Shown here piece after piece: positions 24,966-33,257 of a stretch of 35,365 nt of DNA. Each line of letters begins with the position of its first letter. Position 1 is the first letter of the stretch. The DNA is taken from contig DAIUFE010000014.1 in the NCBI GenBank assembly GCA_036844765.1, positions 1 through 35,365 of the forward strand, read 5' to 3'. A model generated the notes under the pieces. It did not search any database. It was not told the DNA's origin and was given only the letters and a program-made list of their open reading frames with translations. The position numbers and the translations under genes were made by a program. Source of the stretch: Thermocaproicibacter sp036844765. GTDB lineage: Bacteria > Bacillota > Clostridia > Oscillospirales > Acutalibacteraceae.

Positions 24966-26330
24966 ATGAAAATGAAAAGATCGATGGGCAGCAGACTGCT
25001 CGCGGCGTTCCTGTCCCTCGCCGCGGTGACCGCCGTGTTCGGCGGATGCTCAAACCCCGCGGGCGGGAGCGAGGCCCCTTCCTCCGGCGCAGAGTCGGCC
25101 GCCGAGCCGGCCTCTTCCGCCGACGCCGGCAAGGCCGTGACGCTCCAGGCCATCATGTGGGGCGAGCAGGCCCGCTGGGACGCGCAGAAGAAAGTCAACG
25201 AGGCGTTCTCCGCAAAATACCCGAACCTGAAGGTGAACCTGCTGACCGTGGCCAACCAGGACGATTACTGGACGAAGGTGCAGACCATGATCGCGGGCGG
25301 AACGGCGCCGGACATCGCGTTCGAGCAGGAAATGCTTACCCCCACACATGTTTCTAAGGGATTTATGGAGGATTTGACTCCTTATATGGAAAAGGATTCT
25401 TCCTTTCATAAAGACTGGCTTGCAGAAACGCATTACGGACCTTTTACTGTGGACGGAAAGGTTTTTGCTATTCCTGCAATGACATATGTGGACACACTGT
25501 TCTATAATAAGACGATGTTCGACGCGGCGAAGCTGCCCTACCCCGACGATACCTGGGACTGGAACAAGCTGCGCGAGGTCGCCAAAAAGCTGACCCTCGA
25601 CACAAACGGTGACGGCAAGATCGACCAGTATGGCTATTCTTTTGTTGCATATCCTAATTTTTGTTTCACGTACTGCTGGTCCAACGGTGGTGAATTTGTA
25701 AAACCAGACAGAAAAACTGCCGTCTTAAATTCCAAGGAAAATGTAGAAGCCTTTCAGTTTCTGCACGATTTGATTTACAAAGATAAGGTTACTCCTTCTC
25801 CGCAGATTAACAAAGATAATGCATTTTCTTTTGAGACGGGGAAAGTCGCAATGACCAGTTTAGGCAGTTGGGATATCGCCACCTGCGATCTCAACAAGCT
25901 CAATTACGGCATTGCGCTGCCCCCGAAGGCGCCGACCGGAAACCGCGTGGTCAATGAATATCCAAACGGATGGTTCATGGTGAAGCAGTCTAAAAATAAG
26001 GATGATGTCTGGAAATATCTTTCATTCTGCGCCAGCCCGGACGGTCAGAAAATTTCAGCGGAAGGCAAGGTTGGCATGCCTACCAATACTGAAGTGGCAA
26101 ATTCTGATGCATATCTTAAATCTTCTACTACCCCGGGAGTTGATCTGTCAGTAACTTTGGAGGCTTTGAAGGTAGCACGGCCTGCTTATGTATCATCAAA
26201 TTGGAGTGAAGTTCAGACCGACGTATGGCCCGGCTTTGATGAAATTTGGACTAAACCGGACGCTAATGTTCAAGCTGTGCTTGATAGTATTCAAGCTAAG
26301 TTACAGGCCAAACTCGATGAAGCTAAATAG
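24966..26330 (+). CDS. Extracellular solute-binding lipoprotein of the right-arm transporter (mosaic composition)
   Basis: The 454-residue lipoprotein has lipobox FGGC (C28), a Ser/Ala/Glu-rich tether (about 30-58) and an UgpB/MalE-type sugar-binding domain (TLQAIMWGEQARWDAQKKVNEAF, GTAPDIAFEQE, FAIPAMTYVDTLFYNKTMF, KVAMTSLGSWDIA, GWFMVKQSKNKDDVWKY). ATG 24966 is preceded by GAGAGGAG. The frame is intact, but the base composition alternates sharply: GC-rich to about 25327, AT-richer 25328-25505, GC-rich 25506-25634, AT-richer 25635-25870, GC-rich 25871-25957, then mostly AT-richer to the stop. This points to recombination with a low-GC homologue. It feeds the two permeases downstream. Confidence 0.92.
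   Translation: MKMKRSMGSRLLAAFLSLAAVTAVFGGCSNPAGGSEAPSSGAESAAEPASSADAGKAVTLQAIMWGEQARWDAQKKVNEAFSAKYPNLKVNLLTVANQDDYWTKVQTMIAGGTAPDIAFEQEMLTPTHVSKGFMEDLTPYMEKDSSFHKDWLAETHYGPFTVDGKVFAIPAMTYVDTLFYNKTMFDAAKLPYPDDTWDWNKLREVAKKLTLDTNGDGKIDQYGYSFVAYPNFCFTYCWSNGGEFVKPDRKTAVLNSKENVEAFQFLHDLIYKDKVTPSPQINKDNAFSFETGKVAMTSLGSWDIATCDLNKLNYGIALPPKAPTGNRVVNEYPNGWFMVKQSKNKDDVWKYLSFCASPDGQKISAEGKVGMPTNTEVANSDAYLKSSTTPGVDLSVTLEALKVARPAYVSSNWSEVQTDVWPGFDEIWTKPDANVQAVLDSIQAKLQAKLDEAK
25328..26330 (+). other. Low-GC patches within the binding-protein gene
   Basis: Three AT-richer blocks (25328-25505, 25635-25870, 25958-26330) use A/T-ending codons such as aaa, gat, ttt and att, between GC-rich blocks that use c/g-ending codons like the neighbouring genes. 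The reading frame passes through every junction without a break. Confidence 0.8.
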
Positions 26331-26364
26331 CAACAGGGTTTTGTTTTTTGGAAATAAAGCTTAT

Positions 26365-26404
26365 GAAGGGCAAAGCCGCATACAGATCGGCGGCTTTGCC
26401 CTTC
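26365..26404 (+). promoter_or_regulatory. Strong hairpin between binding-protein and permease genes, right arm
   Basis: Perfect 14-base stem GAAGGGCAAAGCCG (26365-26378) and CGGCTTTGCCCTTC (26391-26404) with a 12-base loop and no T run after it. It probably stabilises the upstream mRNA or partly stops transcription, keeping the permease level below that of the binding protein. Confidence 0.75.
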
Positions 26405-26480
26405 GTTGATATAAAGCTTCTGATGCGGGAGATTCTTCAAAAAAGCATCCGGTGTCTACGGTGAATGGAGTGAGATATCG

Positions 26481-27377
26481 TTGGAAAAACAGAGACGCGC
26501 GCGCGAGCGGAAGAAAGTGCTGGTCGGCCTCGCCTTCCTTCTGCCGAACTTCATCGGCTTTTTGATCTTTACGCTGCTGCCGGTGATCTCTTCCCTGGCC
26601 CTGAGTTTTTTCGGTTGGGATCTGATCAACCCGCCGCAGTTCGCGGGATTTTCCAATTTCGCCGAGCTTTTCCGGAACGACCCGCTGTTCTGGAAGGTGA
26701 TGGGGAACACCGCGCTTTACACCGTGATGACCGTGCCCGGCACGCTGGTCATGGCTCTGATCCTGGCCCTGCTGGTCAACCAGAAGCTGCGCGGCAGAAT
26801 CGTGTACCGCTTCATTTATTTTTTGCCCGTCGTCACCTCCTCGGTCGCGGTGGCCCTGGTGTGGAACTGGATGTACAACCCCGATTTCGGCCTGGTCAAC
26901 AGCTTCCTGAGCCTTTTCGGCATTCCGCAGGTCAACTGGCTGACCGACCCGAACACCGCGATGTTCGCCATCTCGCTGGTCAGCATCTGGTCCGGCGCGG
27001 GGTATAACATGGTGCTGTACCTCGCCGGGCTGCAGGACATCCCGCAGCAGCTTTACGAGGCCTGCGAGCTGGACGGCGCGGGCGCATTCCAGAAATTCTT
27101 CTCGGTCACGCTGCCGCTGCTGACCCCCACCACGTTCTTCGTGCTGGTGATGAGCCTGATCGGCTCCTTCCAGGTCTTCGACCTCGTCTACATGATGACC
27201 GGCGGCGGGCCGAACAACGCGACCCGCACGATCGTCTCGTATATTTACGACAACGCGTTCCGGTTCTTCAAGATGGGGTACGCCTCGGCCATGGCGTGGG
27301 TCCTGTTTGTCATCATCTTCCTGCTGACTCTGCTCCAGTTCCGGATGCAGAAGCGGTGGGTCGAATATTACGAATAG
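26481..27377 (+). CDS. Carbohydrate ABC transporter permease, MalF/UgpA type
   Basis: This 298-residue permease has six membrane segments, starting with a typical N-terminus (RKKVLVGLAFLLPNFIGFLIF) and carrying the EAA loop as EACELDGAGAFQKFFSVTLPLL. The conserved MTGGGPNNAT segment near the C-terminus is typical of MalF/UgpA/LacF-type sugar permeases. TTG 26481 is the start, with GGAGTGAG upstream. It pairs with the permease 15 bases downstream and the lipoprotein upstream; the ATPase must come from elsewhere in the genome. Confidence 0.94.
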   Translation: MEKQRRARERKKVLVGLAFLLPNFIGFLIFTLLPVISSLALSFFGWDLINPPQFAGFSNFAELFRNDPLFWKVMGNTALYTVMTVPGTLVMALILALLVNQKLRGRIVYRFIYFLPVVTSSVAVALVWNWMYNPDFGLVNSFLSLFGIPQVNWLTDPNTAMFAISLVSIWSGAGYNMVLYLAGLQDIPQQLYEACELDGAGAFQKFFSVTLPLLTPTTFFVLVMSLIGSFQVFDLVYMMTGGGPNNATRTIVSYIYDNAFRFFKMGYASAMAWVLFVIIFLLTLLQFRMQKRWVEYYE

Positions 27378-27392
27378 AGGGAGGCGGTCGGC

Positions 27393-28235
27393 ATGGCCCG
27401 CAGAAACGCAGCCTGGAAAAGGCTGCTTGCAAAGATCCTTTTGTATCTCGTGATGACGATCCTCGCCGTGTGCATGGGGGTGCCCTTCCTCTGGATGCTC
27501 TCGACCTCGCTCAAGACGCCGGGGGAGACCTTCGTGTACCCGCCGGTGTGGATCCCGCATCCGCCGCAGTGGAGCAACTATGCGGACGCCTGGCAGAAGG
27601 CCAACTTCGGCCATTACTTTTTCAACAGCGTGTTCATCACGGTCACGACCGTGGCCGGGCAGCTGCTGACCAGCTCGCTCGCGGCCTTCTCGTTCGCCCG
27701 CCTGCACTATAAGGGGCGGGACGCGCTCTTCCTCGCCTACCTCGGCACCATGATGATTCCGGGGCAGGTCGTGATGATCCCGAACTTCATTCTCATGCGG
27801 TATTTCGGTTGGGTCAACACCTACCAGGCGCTGATCGTGCCGGCCATTTTCACCGCGTACGGCACGTTCATGCTGCGCCAGTTTATGCTCAGCATCCCCA
27901 CCGAGCTGGACGAGGCCGCCACCATCGACGGGTGCAATAAGCTGCAGGTCTACTGGAACGTGATCCTGCCGCTCTCCAAGGCCGCGCTCGCCACGCTCGG
28001 CGTGTTCTCGTTCATCGGCGCGTGGAACAACTTCCAGTGGCCTCTGATCGTGACCAACGACCCTTCCATGTTCACCCTGCCCATCGGCCTTTCGAGCTTC
28101 AACAGCGAGCACGCTTCCAACTACAGCCTGATGATGGCGGGCACGGTGATCTGCGTTTCGCCCATTCTGGCGCTGTACTGCGCCGCGCAGAATTATTTCG
28201 TGGAGGGCATCGCCCTTTCGGGCATCAAGGGATAG
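27393..28235 (+). CDS. Carbohydrate ABC transporter permease, MalG/UgpE type
   Basis: The 280-residue partner permease has about six hydrophobic segments, the conserved FLWMLSTSLKTPGE region after the first helix, and the EAA loop DEAATIDGCNKLQVYWNVILPLS. It ends in the typical GIALSGIKG. ATG 27393 follows GGGAGG. It starts 15 bases after its partner and is followed 22 bases later by the large GH2 gene, so all five genes from 23088 form one operon. Confidence 0.95.
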   Translation: MARRNAAWKRLLAKILLYLVMTILAVCMGVPFLWMLSTSLKTPGETFVYPPVWIPHPPQWSNYADAWQKANFGHYFFNSVFITVTTVAGQLLTSSLAAFSFARLHYKGRDALFLAYLGTMMIPGQVVMIPNFILMRYFGWVNTYQALIVPAIFTAYGTFMLRQFMLSIPTELDEAATIDGCNKLQVYWNVILPLSKAALATLGVFSFIGAWNNFQWPLIVTNDPSMFTLPIGLSSFNSEHASNYSLMMAGTVICVSPILALYCAAQNYFVEGIALSGIKG

Positions 28236-28257
28236 TAATTTTGAAAAGGGGAGAGCC

Positions 28258-31200
28258 ATGCGGACCACGGGATTTCGGGACGATTTTACCGGCGGAAAGC
28301 CGACGGACGGCCGCTGGGACTTCGCGTTTTTCGGCAGCCCCGGCAGCCGGACGTACCGGATGGAGGCGGGCGGCGTCCGCCTGACGGAAGCGGCCAGGCA
28401 CTACGCGGGCGCCTGCGGCCTTCTGAGCCGGGCAAGCCTCGCGGAGGAAAACAGCTCCGTGCGGGCGGAGATCGGGGAATACGGCTACGGCGCGGCCGTC
28501 GCCCTCTACGGCGGCGCGGGCGGATGGAACCGCTACCTTCAGCTGGCCGTGCTGCAGGGCCGGGTGGAGGCGAGCGCGCCCTCCGGCCTGACGGTCAACG
28601 ACACGCTGATGCGCGGCGCGCGGAGCGGGTACGTCCTGTTCCGCCGGGAAGGCAATTTCTGCTGGCCCTGCACACTGGAGCTGCGGCGCGAGGGGGAAAA
28701 CTACACCGCGCTGTATAACGGAACGGAGGTCGGGTCCTTCCGCTACGCCGGCCTTCGGGGCGACGCGCGGGCGCTGCTCAAAAGCGTCCGCGACCCGCGC
28801 CCGCAGCCGGAGGCGCCGGAGAGCCGCGCGCTGTTCCGTGCCGCCGAGCTGCGCGGGATCGCCCCGCCCGCCGCCGCGGAGGGGACGGTCGCCGACGCTG
28901 CGGGCCGCCCCGTCGCGGGGGCCGTGCTTCACGCGGCCGGGTACGGCTACGCCCTCCGCGCGGAGACGGACGCGCAGGGCCGTTTCCGGCTGGAAGGCCT
29001 GCCGGCCGGCAAAAGCACCCTGATCGCCGCCGCGGAAGGATACCGGTTCGCCGCGCGGGAGATTTCGGCGCCGCGGGGCGGCCTTGCCGGGTGCCGCTTC
29101 GCGCTGGAGCGGGAAACGCCGCTCAATATTCCGCGGCGCGAGTACAACCGCCCCGATTTCGACCGCTCCCGGCGGTGGCTGAACCTCAACGGCACCTGGG
29201 AGTTCGAGTTCGACCCTGAGAACGCGGGCGAGCGGGAGGGATGGCACCGCCCCGGCGGCCGCCCGTTCGGCATGAGGCTGAAGGTGCCGTTTTCGTGGTC
29301 GTCGCTGGAAGCGCACGGCGAGGGCTTCCTCGCCGACAACGACTCCGGCCTCGAGGCCAGCCCTTTCTACTGCAACTATGAGGTCACCGGCGAGACCGGC
29401 TGGTACCGCCGGAAATTCACGGTGCCGGATTCGTTCGCCGGAGAAAACACGATCCTGAAGATCGGCGCGTCCAACGCCGTCACGACGGTCTGGTGCGACG
29501 GCCGCTTCGCCGGCATGTCGTCCGACAATTACGGCGAGCTGGAGTTCGACCTCGGCCCGCTGCGGCCGGGCAGCGCGCATACCCTGGCCGTCCGCGTGCG
29601 GTTTCCGTACGACCTGCGCTCGATCTGCCTCGGCAAGCAGCACTGGTGGTTCACCCAGTGCCCCGGTATCTGGCAGACCGTGTGGATCGAGCCGCGCGGC
29701 GGCCGCTATCTTTCCGGCGTGGAGTGCGGCGGCCGCGTCGGGTTCGTTTCGGGGAAGCCCGCGGCGGAAACCTCGCTGCGCGTGCGGGCCTCGGGCCGGC
29801 TCTGCCGCACCCTCTGGGCCGGGCGGGGGGACGCCGCCGCGTCCGGCGCGGAGTTCCCGCTGACGGCGGATGCCGGGGGCTTCCGCCTCGTCGATTTCTG
29901 CTATACGGCGCCGGGCGGGGACTGCGCGTGCGCGCTGGCGCTCGGGGGCCGGCAGATCGCGGGCTCCGCCGATTTTCCCGGCACGCTCGGTCCGGATGTC
30001 GAGGGGCACGTCCGGCTGCTGCTGCGCCTTCGCGCCGGGGAGAACCGCCTGACGCTCCGCGCGCTGCGGGGCGGGCCGGGCGGCGTCCGCGTCCGGACGA
30101 TCGAGTGCTCGGACGTCCTGCGGCCGATGCGCGCCGCCGTGACGATACGGAAGCCGGACGGCGGCCTTCTTGCCCGCCGCGAGCTTTCGCTGGAGCCGGA
30201 GGAAGGCGCGGAGGCCCTTTCGGGGGAGGACCGCGTCCCCGTCCCCGACCCGGAGCTTTGGGACGTTGGGCGGCCGGCCCTTTACCGCGTGGAAGTCCGG
30301 CTGCTCGGGGACGGCCCCGAGCCGGAGGACCGGGTCGAAAGCTATTTCGGCCTGCGCCGCATCGAGAGCCGCTGGGCCCCCGGCCACGGGCCGCGGGACG
30401 GCGTGCCGCCCGAAGAGCAGTATCAGTACCTCTACCTGAACGGCCGGCCGTTCTACCTGCGCGGCGTGCTCGACCAGGGCTACAACCCGTGGGGGATCCA
30501 CACGTACCGCGCATATGAGGATCCCGAGAAGGGAAGCGTCCGCTTCGACGTCCGCAAGGCGGCGGAGTACGGCTACAACACGCTGCGCATGCATATCAAG
30601 GAGAACGAGCCGCTCTGGTATTACGCCTGCGACGCGGCCGGGGTCGCCGTCTGGACCGAGCATCCGGGCAACGTGCACGCCGTGCCGGAAAACGCCCGCT
30701 GGCGCGCGGCGTACCGGCGCGAGCTGGAGAATATGGTCCGGCGGAACCGCTGCCATCCCTCCGTGCTGATCTACAGCACGATCAACGAGAGCTGGGGCGT
30801 GCAGGGCAAAGAATGCAGCAGCCCGTGGGACGTTCCGGAGCGGCAGGCCTTCCAGCGCGAAATGGCGCTGCTGTGCCGCAAGCTCGACCCCTCGCGCCTG
30901 GTCTGCGACAACTCCGGCTTCGGGAAAACCCAAGCGGGGCAGATCGACGACTTCCATTCCTACCCGCCCTCCTACGACGCCGCCGTGCGCGAGTGGGAAA
31001 GCCTTTCGGAAAAAATCCATCCCGGCTCGGCCTACAATTATTACAACGCGGAGAACGGCGGGGGAGCGACGGGAAAAGAACGGCAGACGGGCTGCGTCGC
31101 GGTCGTGAGCGAGTTCCTCCACACCGACAGCATGGAGCAGCTCGTGCGGCGCTTCCCGAAATTCGGCGGCTACGTGCGGATGAACCTCGCCTCCGCCCAG

Positions 31201-32229
31201 GGCGAGGATTACAGCCCGCTCACCGCGACGCGGGACGAGCGGGAGCTCGGCTTCGTCCACCCCGACCTTTCGCCCGCCGGCTACGCGATGGTCAACCGCG
31301 CCGACCTGATCGCCTTCGACAGCAGCCGCCACCGCGCCGCGGAGGCGGGCGGCCTGTTCGGGGCCGACCTTTTCGTCTCGCATTTCGGCGGTGCGGATCT
31401 GAGCGGCTGCCGTTTCGCCTGGCAATTCCGCGGGATCGACCGGTTCGGCGCCGCGACGCCCCCGCTCGCGAGCGGGGGCGGGCGGCTGAGCGTGCCGGCG
31501 GCCTCCGTGGCGCGGGCGGGCCGCGCGGAGTTCCGGGTGCCCGCGGACGCGGCGGGCGGATGGCTGTTCGCCGAGCTTCTGTGCGGGGAAAAAGTCGTTT
31601 CGTCCAACTATCTCTGCCTGGAGATCACGGGCGGGGAGGGATGGAGTGCCCTGAAAGGTCCGGCCGTCCTCACGGCCCGCCCCGCCCGGCCGCTGCGCGG
31701 CGAATGGGACGGGTTCCGCGGCGCGTTGGAGGAGGGGCAGCGCTCCCTCGCCTGGGGCAAGGACAGCGGCTTTTACGAATACCGCTTCCTCCCGGCCAAC
31801 GCCGCGCCCGCCGGCTCCGTCGTCCGGGGACGCCTGCTGTTCGAGGCCGCGGCCCGCGCGTGCATCGAAGGCGTGAACTGGACCGACGGGGATAAAAAAA
31901 GCACGCGGCTGCGCGTTTCCGTGTGCGGCGTTCCCGCGGGAAGCGTCGTCCTGCCGGACGACCCGTTCGACGAGCGGGCGCTCTTCACCTTCGCCACGTT
32001 CGGCGGCGAGCCGTACCGCCATGAAAAAATGGGGCGGTACGGCTACGGTTACCGCACCGTCCTCGAATTGAGCGGCGAGGTCCTCGCCGCGATCGCCGCC
32101 CGGAAGCCGGGGGAGGGCGTCCCCGTCCGGTTCGAGGCGGAAGGCGGCGGCCTGACGCTGTACGGCTTCCACACCGGCCGCTTCGGCTTCGACCCGATGC
32201 TGGTCCTGGAAAACGAGGAGCGGCCGTAA
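28258..32229 (+). CDS. Large multidomain glycoside hydrolase family 2 enzyme
   Basis: This 1323-residue enzyme is about twice the size of its operon partner. In order it shows: a concanavalin/DUF1349-like beta-sandwich (about 1-190; GAAVALYGGAGGWNRYLQLAV); a carboxypeptidase-regulatory-like beta domain (about 200-285; GTVADAAGRPVAGAVL, DAQGRFRLEGLPAGKSTL); GH2 sugar-binding domain (about 290-480; LNLNGTWEFEFD, CPGIWQTVWIE); an Ig-like domain; GH2 barrel (about 715-1010) with acid/base E844 (INESWG) and nucleophile E952 (VVSEFL); and C-terminal beta domains. There is no signal peptide, so it should act on imported oligosaccharides. The GGGGAGAGCC site precedes ATG 28258. The substrate is unknown; the extra N-terminal sandwich domains suggest recognition of a branched or long sugar. 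A perfect 24-base palindrome lies at 31457-31480. Confidence 0.9.
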   Translation: MRTTGFRDDFTGGKPTDGRWDFAFFGSPGSRTYRMEAGGVRLTEAARHYAGACGLLSRASLAEENSSVRAEIGEYGYGAAVALYGGAGGWNRYLQLAVLQGRVEASAPSGLTVNDTLMRGARSGYVLFRREGNFCWPCTLELRREGENYTALYNGTEVGSFRYAGLRGDARALLKSVRDPRPQPEAPESRALFRAAELRGIAPPAAAEGTVADAAGRPVAGAVLHAAGYGYALRAETDAQGRFRLEGLPAGKSTLIAAAEGYRFAAREISAPRGGLAGCRFALERETPLNIPRREYNRPDFDRSRRWLNLNGTWEFEFDPENAGEREGWHRPGGRPFGMRLKVPFSWSSLEAHGEGFLADNDSGLEASPFYCNYEVTGETGWYRRKFTVPDSFAGENTILKIGASNAVTTVWCDGRFAGMSSDNYGELEFDLGPLRPGSAHTLAVRVRFPYDLRSICLGKQHWWFTQCPGIWQTVWIEPRGGRYLSGVECGGRVGFVSGKPAAETSLRVRASGRLCRTLWAGRGDAAASGAEFPLTADAGGFRLVDFCYTAPGGDCACALALGGRQIAGSADFPGTLGPDVEGHVRLLLRLRAGENRLTLRALRGGPGGVRVRTIECSDVLRPMRAAVTIRKPDGGLLARRELSLEPEEGAEALSGEDRVPVPDPELWDVGRPALYRVEVRLLGDGPEPEDRVESYFGLRRIESRWAPGHGPRDGVPPEEQYQYLYLNGRPFYLRGVLDQGYNPWGIHTYRAYEDPEKGSVRFDVRKAAEYGYNTLRMHIKENEPLWYYACDAAGVAVWTEHPGNVHAVPENARWRAAYRRELENMVRRNRCHPSVLIYSTINESWGVQGKECSSPWDVPERQAFQREMALLCRKLDPSRLVCDNSGFGKTQAGQIDDFHSYPPSYDAAVREWESLSEKIHPGSAYNYYNAENGGGATGKERQTGCVAVVSEFLHTDSMEQLVRRFPKFGGYVRMNLASAQGEDYSPLTATRDERELGFVHPDLSPAGYAMVNRADLIAFDSSRHRAAEAGGLFGADLFVSHFGGADLSGCRFAWQFRGIDRFGAATPPLASGGGRLSVPAASVARAGRAEFRVPADAAGGWLFAELLCGEKVVSSNYLCLEITGGEGWSALKGPAVLTARPARPLRGEWDGFRGALEEGQRSLAWGKDSGFYEYRFLPANAAPAGSVVRGRLLFEAAARACIEGVNWTDGDKKSTRLRVSVCGVPAGSVVLPDDPFDERALFTFATFGGEPYRHEKMGRYGYGYRTVLELSGEVLAAIAARKPGEGVPVRFEAEGGGLTLYGFHTGRFGFDPMLVLENEERP
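31457..31480. repeat. Perfect 24-base palindrome inside the large GH2 gene
   Basis: Arms CGCCCCCGCTCG (31457-31468) and CGAGCGGGGGCG (31469-31480) meet with no spacer. It lies in a Pro/Gly-rich linker near residue 1070. Confidence 0.9.
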
Positions 32230-32233
32230 AAAG

Positions 32234-32302
32234 AACCGCCCGAAGACGTCGAAGAGGCGAAGCGCGCCCGCGGGCACGCTCCGCCTCTTTATCGCGGCGG
32301 TT
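32234..32302. terminator. Nested stem-loop between convergent genes
   Basis: Inner stem 32252-32264 with 32277-32289 (13 bases, one mismatch) is enclosed by AACCGCC (32234-32240) and GGCGGTT (32296-32302). It lies between the GH2 stop and the GNAT gene on the other strand and probably stops transcription from both sides, though T runs are short. Confidence 0.55.
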
Positions 32303-32332
32303 CCGCGCCGCGAAATCGGGCGCAGGGGGCGC

Positions 32333-32812
32333 TCATCGGGAAAGCTCCAGCTCAAATTCGATCTCGTGCCGGAGCGGGATGCCGTCGTCCCCGACGAGCG
32401 GGATCTCCGGCTTAAGTTTTCTCGAGACGTCCAGCGCGTTGCGGCGGAACGCCGCCATGTCGAAGCCCCGCTTCTGATAAAAACGGATGGCCCTGATGTT
32501 GTCGTTGGTCGTCACGACGACGACCTTCCGGCAGCCGCACTCCCCGGCGATGCGGATCGCTTTTCGGATCAGGGCCGTCCCGATCCCCCGGTTTTCCGCA
32601 AGGCTGTCCAGAGAGGTGATCTCGCAGACCCCGCCGCGGACGAGGTAGGTCAGAAGGCCGAGGATCCGGCCGTCTTCCAGCGCGGCGATGCCGTCCGCCT
32701 TCGTCAGGTCTATTTTTTCGCCGCGGATAATCATAATGGTCGAAAACCAGCGTTCGGCCAGAAAAGCGTCGGCCTGTTTTCTGTTTTTCCCGCCGACCGG
32801 CAGATATTCCAT
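32333..32812 (-). CDS. GNAT-family N-acetyltransferase
   Basis: The 159-residue protein has the GNAT acetyl-CoA site ENRGIGTALI (73-82, the R/QxxGxG/A motif), preceded by the strand GVCEITSLDSL and followed by the C-terminal motif NIRAIRFYQKRGF (105-117). These enzymes move an acetyl group from acetyl-CoA to an amine; the acceptor is not evident. The preferred start is ATG 32812, with GGGAGGCA about 8 bases upstream; the open frame to 32884 adds a Gly/Pro-rich N-terminus that overlaps the preceding gene. It is the last gene of the TetR cluster, 68 bases after the NTF2-like gene. Confidence 0.88.
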   Translation of the reverse strand: MEYLPVGGKNRKQADAFLAERWFSTIMIIRGEKIDLTKADGIAALEDGRILGLLTYLVRGGVCEITSLDSLAENRGIGTALIRKAIRIAGECGCRKVVVVTTNDNIRAIRFYQKRGFDMAAFRRNALDVSRKLKPEIPLVGDDGIPLRHEIEFELELSR

Positions 32813-32880
32813 CGCCGTGCCTCCCGGAATCAGGATATGCGGGGGCAGGCCCTTCCCGGCCCCGCCCGCCGAACTGGCAT

Positions 32881-33213
32881 TCATCCATTCAGGATGAATT
32901 CATATTCCTTTGTGATCCGTCCGTCGGAAAACTCGAAGATGTCGCAGGAACGGTCGCCCAGGCTGTTCTTCAGGATTGCGGCGATACGGGTGCCGTCGCC
33001 GCTCCGGTACAGGGCTTCGCAGACGAAGGTGTCGCCGCAGGCCCCGTATGCCTCTCGGATGGCGGCAAGATAATCGTCGATTCCCCGAATGGTTTTTACC
33101 TGCTGGGAATGCAGCTCCCAGACGACATCCCGAGAGAGAAATTTTCGGTATGTGACCCAATCCCGTTTGTTTTCCGCCTCGAAAAAGGCTGAAAGAAGTC
33201 CTTTGGTATCCAT
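32881..33213 (-). CDS. NTF2-like/SnoaL-fold protein
   Basis: This 110-residue protein has the size and pattern of the nuclear transport factor 2/SnoaL-like fold: an N-terminal helix (TKGLLSAFFEAENKRDWVTYRKFLSRDVVWE), a cone-shaped sheet, and a strand ending ITKEYEFI. Members are small enzymes or ligand-binding proteins in the cytoplasm; no catalytic residues can be assigned. GGGGTGA lies ahead of ATG 33213. It is 44 bases from the radical SAM gene stop and probably in the same operon. Confidence 0.8.
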   Translation of the reverse strand: MDTKGLLSAFFEAENKRDWVTYRKFLSRDVVWELHSQQVKTIRGIDDYLAAIREAYGACGDTFVCEALYRSGDGTRIAAILKNSLGDRSCDIFEFSDGRITKEYEFILNG

Positions 33214-33257
33214 AGGTTTCACCCCGGCCGATTCCTGTCCATATTTTGGGAGCGCCT

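Noticed and set aside
24966..26330. The binding-protein gene as a pseudogene or frameshift join
   Set aside because: Although composition changes sharply, the frame is intact from signal peptide to stop and family motifs continue through every junction.
28225..32355. A 1376-residue open frame on the - strand opposite the large GH2 gene
   Set aside because: The + strand has a ribosome site and complete GH2 motifs. The opposite frame is open only because GC-rich codons leave few stops; its translation is His/Arg/Ala/Val-rich without any family likeness.
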